From Grifola frondosa (taxonomy: Eukaryota > Basidiomycota > Agaricomycetes > Polyporales > Grifolaceae): a DNA stretch of 64,000 nt. Of the stretch, positions 48,346 to 58,587 are shown in pieces; the first letter of the stretch is position 1; each line of letters starts with the position of its first letter. The notes beneath the pieces were generated by a model. The model made no database searches. It saw only the letters and a list, made by a program, of their open reading frames with translations, and had not been told where the DNA came from. Location of the stretch: assembly GCA_001683735.1 (NCBI GenBank), contig LUGG01000002.1, positions 3,499,621 to 3,563,620 of the forward strand. Direction: 5' to 3'. The translations under genes were made by a program, and so were the position numbers.

Positions 48346-49636
48346 TCACACCGTACAATCTACGTAATGCCTCATGGTCATCCAATGTGGAAACTGCACT
48401 CCTGCATGGCCCAATACGTCAGCGGACATGAACCCGGCATAGCATATCCTCTCCCCATTCGATGTATTTGCTCCATGTCGGACCACCTTTCCGCAAATAC
48501 CAACGACCGTTCCGGGGATGTATTTTACCGATAGCCCAAATGTGGATAATTCCAGCCTCGCGTCTTCATATGGGCCAATCGAGGCAAGCAGGTCCATCCA
48601 CTGGGACCTTCCTGATGTATCTCGATGTAACGGAGTGTCCCGGTTCGAGATTATCTGGATGGCTGTGAATATAGAGGCCCACATTCCAACACATGGATGC
48701 AGCACATTCGGCTTCTGCATCAAGCGTCGGAGAGACTCCACCCCGGCAGTATATAGGTCGGGCTGCATGACCCGGAATATTGCGCTGAGAAGCGCGTCTG
48801 ATTCTCCCATGCACCGCAATGACTCCCGACATTCCGGACGTTTTTGCAGTACGGCTGAGGTCTGCGGATGATACGACGATGTCTACTCCGGTTAGTATTC
48901 AAAGCTCGTCCCGAGAACCGATACGACCGACCTTGTGTCCCATCTGGAACCAACCCGCAGAAAGAGTAATAATCCCCGGGGAAAACCAGGAGCACTGCTC
49001 CGATGGCTTGAACAACTCTTTGGTCTCCCGCCAAATTTTAGTTTTCCCCTTTGGAATCTGAAATAGGTTCTCCATGTTACGGAGCGCATTTTCCATGAAG
49101 AGCTACAATAATTCAGGATGAAGCTGGTTTATATTTCTGCAAATTCACTCACCTGTCGGCGTTCTGATAGAACTCCGGGAAGTATCCAGCATAATATCCT
49201 GTCATGTTTGTCCGTGATGATGCTCGGAGTGTCGATCATAGTGAAGTGGTTCAATGGTGGAAACCGGAGGCACATGTTGTCCTCCCATTGGCTGTTTCGC
49301 CCGGTCGGCTTAGCTCCCAACCTATCTGCATATCTATCTGCATCCCAGTCGGTCTGGACTGTGACATCTCTAGAGATCGACGACCGGACTTCGACTCCGA
49401 GATATATATTCACACTTACTTTGATGTGTGTAGGCTTGCACCAGGACTTCTGTCACAGCCATACATTCACAAACCATGTCCAGGCTCAATATGATATCTG
49501 GAAGTGGCTTGAGCATGGTGGGTGGCTGTGTGGGTGTTCTAGTCTTTAGGTGTAATTTGTACTTGAAGAGATCAAGAAGGTACAGAGATAAGGTCTCTGT
49601 ATATTCCAGGTTGAATGTTTCATGTAATGAGGACAT
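48346..49636 (-). CDS. TET/JBP-family 2-oxoglutarate/Fe(II) dioxygenase, copy B (intact)
   Basis: Four exons (49636-49420, 49367-49153, 49102-48932, 48882-48346) sum to 1140 nt and join in frame to 379 aa, with intron positions equivalent to copy A. Core motifs: HRDTSGRSQWMDLLA (Fe-binding His and Asp), VVRHG (distal His) and ERICYAGFM (Arg for 2-oxoglutarate). The conserved N-terminal exon (NLEYTETLSLYLLDLFKYKL) and FFSPGIITLSAGWFQMGHKV-like exon 3 are shared with copy A. The likely reaction is oxidation of 5-methylcytosine in nuclear DNA, inferred from family. It lies next to the transposase, same strand; the upstream neighbours here are two Z genes rather than HMG. Confidence 0.88.
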
Positions 49637-50513
49637 ATGTATCTATGGGGGGAGAAATGAATAGATGTAGTGAAAATGGGAGTTAAAATAGGGAAAGCAA
49701 CTGGGGGCACACAATCCAAAGATGAAATGTCGGCACAATGCATGAACAAACATCAGTATACTGCAGTACACGACGGGAAGTGGCTAGCATGTGGACAAGA
49801 TGCCATCGTCTGCATGACGTTGTTCCAGGGCCGGACAACAAAACATGGCATATTGAACTTATGTCTAGCTCATGAAAGGTGATATAAGATGTGTGAATGT
49901 ATTTGACCCATTGTCAATACAGAATCTTTGGTAAAATTACAATGTAGAAATACATCCGTGTATCCGAGAGCATCTGTGTGCTACGAGGAGATATTCATCG
50001 GTCAGCGAATGCACCATGACACTATTGCATGGCTGGGCGAAAATGAACTGTTCTTGAAATTTTATGTGCACAGATTCTAATCATGCCTAAGCTACGGAGC
50101 GGCACATTCAAACTTCAAAAATGAAAAATCAGCGACGTGCCGGTCCGGTTGATGGACCCGCTTCCGGCGTGGCAGACCGGCTCCGACGAGTTCCTCTCGA
50201 GACCCCATGGGCAGTACGTGCTGACAAAGACCAGGGAGTGGCATTGTTCATTTCGTGAAGACGTCGAGATACATCGGGCCACAGTCTCATAGTATTACAA
50301 TATCCGGCGCGAAACTCATCGCATTCTCTTTTCCACCAATTCCTGCTGCCTCGGCCACCGCCAAACCGTCGAACATTTCGTGACATCAGCGACGTCCCAG
50401 TCCGGTGGATGGACCCGCTTCCGGTGTGGGAGACCAGCTCCGACGAGTTCCTCTCGGGACCCCACGGGGACGGCCACGGGGTCGTCCACGGGAGGGTCCA
50501 CTGGGTCGTCCAC
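49637..50513. other. TET upstream region and duplicated Z 3' segment
   Basis: 49738-49776 is the block conserved with 7586-7622. From about 49890 the sequence parallels 51640-51860, and 50085-50215 is almost identical to 51827-51960 (GCCTAAGCTACGGAGCGGCA, GACGTGCCGGTCCGGTTGAT). This is an extra copy of the Z 3' end next to the equivalent part of Z1 at 50390-50480. It reflects local tandem duplication. Confidence 0.55.
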
Positions 50514-51392
50514 TCAGGGTCCACGGGGTCGTCCGCGGGGTCGTCCTCTGGGGCGACCCCGAACTACCTCGTCACTATGAGCGGGGCGAGGAGACGAAGA
50601 CCGGCGGAATCGTATATCTGCAGGACGACTCGATGGGCCTGCGGACGGAGGTCGCTCCAAGAGCTGTCCGTGAGTGACGGTACGGTGAGAAGGGCCCGGT
50701 CCTTCAGCAGGATGGGCTGAGAGAGTTGGGTCCTCCATCCTCACCTGCCCCGATCTGTCCTCTCCCTGTCGCTGGGTCCGTCCAATATGTCCTTGTCCAT
50801 TGGTTCTTCGTCCGAGGTGTCGTGTCTCTCTCGTGGATCCACATTCATGGGATGATCTAACCAGGGAGTTAACCGAATTCGATAACAATGTATTTGATTA
50901 AACAAACCTCCGATCACGCGGACATTCCACCAGTGGGTTCCCTCCGATACCTCGTTCGCTCCTGCTACCTGCAGCTCGATGCCCAGCTCTAACACTGGAA
51001 TTAATGAAGGTATAGAAATGTGGTTGAAACTGACCTTCCATAACGTCTTCGTTCCACCCCTGTCCGGAGGCTGCGGCGACTCCTGCCGCAAGTGCCCAGT
51101 CTCGATCGTTAGCCTCCACACCTGTCTTGGCTATCTCTAATTGATCTCGGAGTACCATGCGGAGCCAGGAGGATGGCATCATTCTTTCAAGTTCCAAAAT
51201 ATCAGGTAAATCTGTAAAGAAGTCAGTAAGAATTGGGAGTGATGTTTGCGACTCACCATGTCCGTCCCGGAATGCATACATGATTATGCCACTCCAGGCT
51301 CTAAAACCATTCCTCACCTGCTCCCCATTGACCAATTCGATGAGCCGGAGTGCCTTGGTGATGGCTACCAGAGTGTGTCCCTGAGTGATCAT
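50514..51392 (-). CDS. Gene Z1: AT-hook protein, element B
   Basis: The exon 1 frame begins at 51392 (LIELVNGEQVRNGFRAWSGI, IMYAFRDGHG) and ends at a GTGAGT donor near 51258. Exon 2 has LPDILELERMMPSSWLRMVL and ALAAGVAAASGQGWNEDVM. The last exon (about 50850-50514) is acidic, then Pro/Ser/Arg-rich, and ends in RGRPRGRPRGRPRGP, three overlapping AT-hook cores, followed by a TGA. Downstream in the same frame VDDPVDPPVDDPVAVPVGSR continues, as in Z2 where no stop intervenes, so the TGA may be a recent truncation. Function unknown beyond probable binding to AT-rich DNA. Confidence 0.62.
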
Positions 51393-51860
51393 GTTGAGAA
51401 TGTTGGGTTGAGGCGGTTGATGGTTCTGAAGTTGGGTCTCTTATGAGACGGGTTATTAATATCGACGGTCCGGACTGGTTGACATTTCAACTGCGAACCC
51501 CGGAAATGGTGGTCCAGTGAGTCGTTGTTCACACCGGATGCAATAGGTGAAGCAGACCAGACTGCTCTGGGCCTTGCAATACCCAGTCATTGAAGGAGAT
51601 TAACTGTACCGGAGTGAGGAGATAATGATTCGGACTAGCTCGTGAAAAGTGATATTAGATGGATGGATATACCTGATCAAGTTTTCAATACAGAAGAGCG
51701 TTTCATAAAATTGCACTATAGAAATACATCTGCGTAGTACAAGTAGATCTCGATGGGTGAGCGAAACGCTACCGCATGCCTGGGTAGAAATGAACTGTTC
51801 TTGAAATTCATGGGCAGAGATTCCAAACATGCCTAAGCTACGGAGCGGCACATTCAAACT

Positions 51861-52735
51861 TCAAAAATGAAAAATCAGCGACGTGCCGGTCCGGTTGATG
51901 GACCCGCTTCGGCGTGGCAAACCGGCTCCGACGAGTTCCTCTCGAGACCCCATGGGGACGGCCATGGTGTCGTCCACGAGAAGGTCCGCGGGTCGTCCTC
52001 GGGGTCGTCCTCTGGAGCCACCGCGAACTACCTCGCCGCTGTGAGCGGGACGAGGAGACAAAGACCTGCGGTACGGCATGCGCGCAGGACGGCTCGATGG
52101 ACCTGTGGACGGAGGTCGTTCTAAGGGCTGTCCGTGAACGGCGGTATGGTCGGATGGACCTGTGTCTCCATCACGATGCTCCGATCTGCTGTCATCCTCT
52201 ACCTCCATCTGCGCCGATCCGCTCTGCTCCCATCCTTCCAATTCCTCTGATCCGACATGGCTCTGTTCATCCCCAGATGTGGTAATCACTGAGGAGTATG
52301 TTAATTAAAGAAAACAGAAAGAAAATAGAACCTCACATCCCAGCATTTGCAGGTTCCACCAGTGACCGGCTGCTGCAGCGATCTTCGCTCCAAGGAAAAG
52401 ATCCGGACTGTCTGTCTCGGCGTAGCGTAGCGCTCGTTCGAATGCCAAACGCATGTCCTTCCGTGTCTCTTCGGCTGTGAGGTGAGTGAGATGTTCAAAA
52501 TTTAGGAGATCTACAAATACAAATCAGCAAGGATAGGGATCGACATTAACCACATACCCAGGGCATCCCGGTAGGCGTACACGAAAATGCCACTCCAGGC
52601 CCTGAATGCGAGCTTGAGGTCTTGTTCATCGGCGAATTCAATCAAATCGGCTGCTTGTCTGATGATTTCGACAGTGTGTTGTGGGGCATGATGGTGAGAG
52701 ACGGGCGCGGACGAGATTGATTGTTCTAAAGTCAC
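51861..52735 (-). CDS. Gene Z2: AT-hook protein, element B (tandem paralogue)
   Basis: Exon 1 from 52735 includes AADLIEFADEQDLKLAFRAW then SGIFVYAYRDALG. Exon 2 (about 52505-52330) includes DLLNFEHLTHLTAEETRKDM, RLAFERALRYAETDSPDLFL and AKIAAAAGHWWNLQM. The last exon (to 51861) is acidic (QMEVEDDSRSEHRDGD), then RGGSRGRPRGRPADL, a weaker AT-hook, and VPMGSREELVGAGLPRRSG. It lies about 470 bp from Z1 in the same direction; their 3' flanks are homologous. Confidence 0.62.
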
Positions 52736-53327
52736 ATCTCTTATGAAACTCGTTATTAATATCCACGGTCCGGACCGGTTCGGATTTCAACTGCCGACCA
52801 TGTCAATTCTGGTCCGACAAGCTGTTTTTGACACAAGACTCAATAACTGAGGAGGTCCGGATTGCTCTGGGTCTTTAACTAAGAAGTCACCGGAGCAGAA
52901 GATCCCCTTCGTGGGACGGAAGAAATAAATAACATAATCCACATGATGATTCCATTATCAGATCAATAATAGTTGACTTCTTCCAAATCAGGCTGTCTTG
53001 AGGTTGAGACTATTTTATATTACATCATTCAGTCTCTTCAAGATGGTTATCCTGTCAATAACGCTCTCACATATATAGGCAATCGCCCTGAGCATTGTCA
53101 AAGCAGATGTTTGAGATGTCATGACCGTGTACAATACCATGCATGAAAATACTGCACTTATTACTTTCCGGATCTTGATTTCGAATCTGTCGATCGTTCA
53201 AAAAGTCAGCCGATTGGTTCGGATGTCGATCAATCATCGGGGATTAAATCTAACGTCAATTCATTCGTGTTGTAACCGAAGGCGAAAAATCAGACCAGTC
53301 AACGTTTCTCCTGCTTTCTCTAGTAGA
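52736..53327. promoter_or_regulatory. Divergent Z2/HMG intergenic region, element B
   Basis: Z2(-) and HMG(+) face away from each other here. No conserved block with 7401-7988 was found, and nothing else was recognised. Confidence 0.3.
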
Positions 53328-56271
53328 ATGTCCGCAAAAATTGTTTTCTCCCAGACAGAGCTCGCAGAGTTAAATAGTGCCGCAGAAGAGCACTCTATCG
53401 GTTTGAAATCTGAACGGAACGTCCTCCGGAAAAATCTAGCTGTTAAATTCTGTACTGCTCGGGACGAAAGCGATGAGGAATTCAAACACAAAATTTTACA
53501 GGTTCTATTCCTATTTTCTCTCACATCTCACCTTTGACCTATCCATGTTGTAGGAGATAAGGAGATGGTTTTCGAAAAGAACGAGGAAACCATCGTCGTA
53601 AGGGAAAGTCGATGGATCCAAGTTATCTTCTCCGAAAGTGGACGCCATACAGAGTTTGGCGAGCAGAGCATTCTCGTGAGATCATCGAAAGAGCAAAGGA
53701 AATCAGCGGCGCTCAGCCCGGAGCGGATCGACGGTTCATCGAAGCGTATCAACCGGCGGCAAGTGAGCTTTGGAAGAAAGTTAGCAACGAAGAGCAAAAG
53801 GAATATAAGAGGACCGCGGAGAAATGGAACACGAAGGGACCTCCGGTAGCTATCCGACAAAGGTAAGTATTCAGTGTTCGGAGACATCTGTCATCATTTC
53901 ACTGACCAGAAAATAGTGTTGCAGATGAGCAATTGGGGACATGTGTGCGAAATTTGCCCGGACCGTCAAAATGCAGACCGGTGCCAATATTTTTATGTTG
54001 ACCGGTCATGAAGATGCCACTGGAGATATGGTGGTCATCCGGTAAGCTACAGTGAATTGCTGAGAATGGCGGTGTTGACTTTTGTCCCGTGGACTAGCCA
54101 TGATTTCAATGACAAGTACAGTCAGTTAGGGCAGAAGTTCATCAACACGTTCCCGAAATGGGCAACAAACACGTATGCTTGTTGGGTAAAGTTCACCCGG
54201 AAGTGCTTCAGTACGTGATATCAACCGAGAAAGTAACCGTTCTGACCATCGGCTTCAGATCCGGAACGAGATCAAGATGAGAGCTCTGAGGATGACGAAG
54301 ACCTCCGGCCTAAAACTGTGAAACCAAAACTCGCTCCGTATGCATTCAAACGAAATTCAAATGGAATCCCCATCATTCCGGACACCTTGGAGCTCAATCT
54401 GCTTGGGCTGCAGAATTTCATTCGAACCTTGTTTACCATTCATTGGAGTAAGTCTCAAGTGATCATATGGGTTCTCCGCCGATGATTACCTGTTCATAGA
54501 TCTAGCTTGCGGAACTCTGTCAGGACGTGTGCCTTGGGACAGACTGAACAAAGACGGATTTCACCTGTATATTGAGTCCGGCTCACTCCCAGATGGGATG
54601 GTCATCTCGGACCCATCGAAGATCAAGAAGGATGATGCGGAGAACCTTCTCCGATATTGGCAGGAACGTCAGCAAAACTCAGACTTGGAATTTGTATTCC
54701 GGTTCAACCATGGAATTGTCAACTCCACACGTCGACCGGCACTGTATGAGGTACTAGGGAACAGCGATGACGATGCAGATGATGAGATGCGTGGCAAAAT
54801 GATACCACCCGAGAAGAATGCACCGTCATCTAGGCGAAGAAAAGGCAAAGGGAAGGCGCGAGCCATAATTCTGTCAGAAAGTGATCCGGACGTTGCAGGT
54901 CCTATCCCCCATGTCGATCCGGAGTCTCACACCGGAAATCGACAGGACTCTCCTGGATCTGTGATAGAGCCATTGAAGATTCCGGAGAAAGAGGTCCGGA
55001 TTGCAACAAACCAGCCTCCGTCATGGGCTGGGGAGGCGATAGGAAAACGCCGCATTTTCTTAAACTCACTCTCCGAGGAAGGTCTGTATCAAACATTAGT
55101 AAGAGTCATCTTGCAGGCCAAGGTAAGCTAGTTGTGTGTGTCAATGATGGTATCCTTGAGCTTTCATTCAGGGATCACTGGACGTTAACCGGAACGAGGC
55201 GCCGGGGAGCTCATGGGCAAACTGGAAATACAAGCATCAGTGGCTCCCGGAGGAGTTTCATCGAAACTCAGATCACCTCATGGACATCACCAAGTTTTGG
55301 ACGTTCGAAATCGAGGCTTACAGAAGTCAGACGAAGCGTATTCACGTGGAAGATGTCGTCCGAGGGGCGCTGACTTTTGGACTTGTGCTCCGGGACCTCC
55401 ATCGTTCGCAATTCTGCATTGCAGACCCAGATGAAGACATCCCCACCAAATTCCCTGCATACATATCTAGCACGGTCCATGCATTCCACAGTATCACGAT
55501 TATCACTGATTTATGTGGGAAATTGGTCCGGGCATGGTGGAACGTGATGACATGGAGGCGGTCCCTCATCAACATGGAAAACCACTTCAGAGCTCTTCAC
55601 AAGCAGTCATTCAATCCACGAGATATCGTGTGGAGTCTCCACCGATACCTGGTCCATCCGGGATACAGCAGGAGGACTCTCCGAAGATCAATGGTGCATC
55701 TGGAAGAGACTGCTTGGAGTGGTCTCCGATACCCAGTCTGTCCCAAATACAGCAGCGTGGCCCTTCACAGACCAATGGCGTACCCGGAAGACGTATCCCA
55801 GAATCGCATACCGCCGACATGTTTGGCCCGTTGATGGCTGACTTTGCTATCGCCATCGAGTCCATCTCATCAGCACGCAACAACACGGCCAATCGAAATG
55901 TATTTGATGACGATGGAGGATTGGGTACGCCCACAAGTCGAGTCGTGCACATGCCAGCCATCCAGGAGATGTCAGGCTCCTCCGCTCCGCCGGAAGCTTT
56001 AGATGCCGCTGTGATACAAAACACACCGGAGAAATATGGTCTGAAAACTAGGAAAAGAAAAATCGTTCCGGTCGTCGAGATCTCACCCTTAAAACGCCGT
56101 AAAGTGAAGGCGGAACCTAGAATAGGTGGCATCATTACTCGGAGCAAAGCTAGGGACCAAAAGAGGGTGACTCGGAGTGTTGCAGCAGCGACTGGTGTGA
56201 GAATCCTTGCCCCGATGGACGTTGGTGCTCGGAAACATAATTTGAAAGGGAGAAAAGCGGGGAGAAAGTAG
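53328..56271 (+). CDS. HMG-box DNA-binding protein, copy B (frame broken twice)
   Basis: Exon 1 (from 53328) gives MSAKIVFSQTELAELNSAAE then HSIGLKSERNVLRKNLAVKF. The second exon holds the HMG-box-like domain (YRVWRAEHSREIIERAKEIS to SELWKKVSNEEQKEYKRTAE-KWN, 53630-53850). Later exons: MVVIR; DKYSQLGQKF..KWATNTYACWVKFTRKCF; LELNLLGLQNFIRTLFTIHW; VPWDRLNKDGFHLYIESGSL; a basic RRRKGKGKARA stretch; NQPPSWAGEAIGKRRIFLNS; ALTFGLVLRDLHRSQFCIAD; and a C-terminus with PLKRRKVKAEPR and repeated TRS motifs. One base is out of step near 53595 (RTRKP versus HRRKGKS) and another near 55536 (LVRA/MVERDD). Neither breakpoint coincides with those of copy A, which lets the two copies correct each other. Confidence 0.72.
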
Positions 56272-56841
56272 TTCCAAGTGTGAACACTACTGGAGCAATG
56301 TCTTCAGCTTATGGTAGAATCGATTTGCTTCATCTAATCTTGTATGCTGAGGGGACGTCTTCGATGCAGGAGGAGATTGGCCAGGCCCAGTTCGACCAGG
56401 TGGCTAGTGCACACATCGCTGCCCGGAATATATTTTGAGCGGCAGTTGCTCGAAATATGAGGTAAGAAGGGATGGTGGACGAATTAAATAGAAGTAGCAC
56501 AAAACGTGACAAGAGCTAGACAGACGTAAGACTGATAAGGACGAAAGCTCGGTCGGGAGATGCAGACTGACAGCTTACCTGGTAGGTGCGAGCCGGAGGA
56601 TGAAAGCGAGGCTTACACCGCTCTCTCGCTCAGCTGCAGTCAGGTAGGGTGCACCGTGCTCCACAACTGAGGGTCCGCTCCGATTTAGATTGGGCGGGAC
56701 GAAGATTTCGCCAGTGCGCAGGTGGCGCTGTGAGTCCGGAGCGATGCTGGGACAGTGAATTATTCGATTAAATTCATGTAAAAATCATTCTTTAACTTCA
56801 TTGAAACGGAAATGAGTATCTTTGGATTTACATATGACGAA
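56272..56841. other. Convergent HMG/U interval, element B
   Basis: HMG(+) and U(-) end facing each other, as in A where the gap is only about 100 bp. No gene or repeat was recognised in the extra sequence. Confidence 0.3.
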
Positions 56842-58126
56842 CTACTCCGCGTCATCCATGTCCAATCCGTCTCGTTCGATGGCAATGCTACGACTCTCCA
56901 TCCATTCCTCATACTTCTGCTGTGCCACGCCAATCTCGGACCAAGAAATCAAGTCGTCCACGAGATCAGGGTGACGGTAGACTGCGCTTTCGACAGCATC
57001 CGTCGCGGTTCCGCATCCTCGGTCATGGATCATTTTCGCGATCCGCCTCAATTCCCGGTCCCAGCTGCGCGTGCGAATGAGTTCACGCCGGAACCATGCC
57101 AATCCCTCTGACCGAACTCGAAGAACTCCGATTGGCGGCAAGGTTCCTGAAAGGTCAAGGAAGGCAGGATGGACCTCACTCTGCCACCCGAGTTCCTCAC
57201 CATCCTTCGCCCCAGTGCGACGGTTGAAGAATGGCAGCTCCGGCGGTGTTCCGCCAAGAACGCCATCCCGCTCCTCATCGTCCCTCCTTCAGGTGGTCCA
57301 CGATTGATCCGGATGAGAACATTGAGAATTTCGTCTCGGAGTTCGGCTGATGCCTTTGCTTGGTCCTATCGACAAGAGTCAGATATGACGATGGGGAATG
57401 AAATAGCCTATGCACCGAAGCAGAGGACGTCCCAACCAGGGGCTCGCCATGATTCGTGGTCGAGGTTCCAGATCGATCGATGTATCGGTCTGGTGGGGAG
57501 TCGGTCTGCCAGCTGGGAAAGTCGATCTGAGTCTCAGGTTGATCCTATGGACAGAAGTCAGCAGCTGGATGTGAAGCGAGAGAAGAACTGACTATGATGG
57601 ACGTATCACTCTGGGGCTCCGGGGCAATGTGTAGAGTTTGAACTGGTCCAGCGTGGTCAGCTGGGGACTGCAGAGGAACATCACTGGGGGGGCATAGTAA
57701 ACCAGTGGACCGAAACGCTTCGTCGTTGCCGGTCGGACCATGCATCTCGGCATCCAGCTCATCCGATCCTCGGGATGAGTCCAGTTCTTGATAACGGCCC
57801 AGCGGGGAGTCGGAGGAAAATGCGATGGTGGGCAGCGCATTGCCGGACTGCACATCTTGACTAACGCGGGGCGGCGAATTCGTCCTCACCTGCATCTCGC
57901 CACCCAGCTCATCCGATCCTGGGGATGAGTCCAGTTCTAAATAACGGCCCAGCGGGGAGTCGGAGGCAAACACCATGGGGCGAAGTGTATCATCGGACTG
58001 GAATTGCTGATCATCTCGGGGCGGCGAGTTCGTCCTCATCGGCATGTCAACGTCCGGGCCATCATCGACGTCGGAATCCTCATAGCGATCCGGCGGGGAG
58101 TCTGTTTTCCATGCGTCAACTTCCAT
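56842..58126 (-). CDS. Cassette gene U, copy B: SP-repeat protein with helical C-terminus
   Basis: Start MEVDAWKTDSPPDRYEDSDV at 58126. Two full repeats of about 60 aa follow, with MRTNSPPRDDQQ or VRTNSPPRVSQD, then FASDSPLGRYLELDSSPGSD or FSSDSPLGRYQELDSSRGSD. A third partial TDSPPDRY unit opens the second exon (after a GTCAGT donor near 57593 and an acceptor near 57546). The C-terminal domain, RTRSWDRELRRIAKMIHDRG, HPDLVDDLISWSEIG and KYEEWMESR, matches copy A. The repeat unit differs completely in sequence from copy A's LETPSxGNTP unit, yet both are Ser/Thr-Pro arrays. The frame changes once near 57285. Function unknown. Confidence 0.6.
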
Positions 58127-58587
58127 AGGAACGTCTTGAACAGAAAAAATTAGTGGTAGTGAAATTGAAGTAAATTCCGGACTACCTCCGGAAGCTCCTG
58201 TTAACCGTACGAAACGTCAGACGATATTTCGAGAACGAGGTATGAAAAATGACCTAGTGCAGAATGCATCAAAGGCATAGAGAGAAATTGTTATGTCGGA
58301 CTGGCACAGAGATCTGCTTCACTGGCAGGCTTACTTTGTTGCATTTTCAGAAAGAAAGCGCTTGAAGGGATCTCCGGCCTGTGAGAGACTTTATGCGTCC
58401 CGCGTTACCAAGTTTACGTCAGAATCTAATTTAGGTGTATCTCGGCACATCGCATACTCACACGTGATCCGGACCGTGTGGTTGTCAAATAGCCCGCTTA
58501 GTTTGAGCTCCCGGCTGGTCTACTTCGTCCTCTTTTAACGGTGTTACCACTCCTGCTGTCTGAATTTCCGTTTGTCCTGCTGTCACC

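Noticed and set aside
32885..50888. Arg/Gly/Pro-rich tails as collagen- or protamine-like proteins
   Set aside because: The GRP-centred RGRPRG units fit AT-hooks and follow a conserved globular domain.
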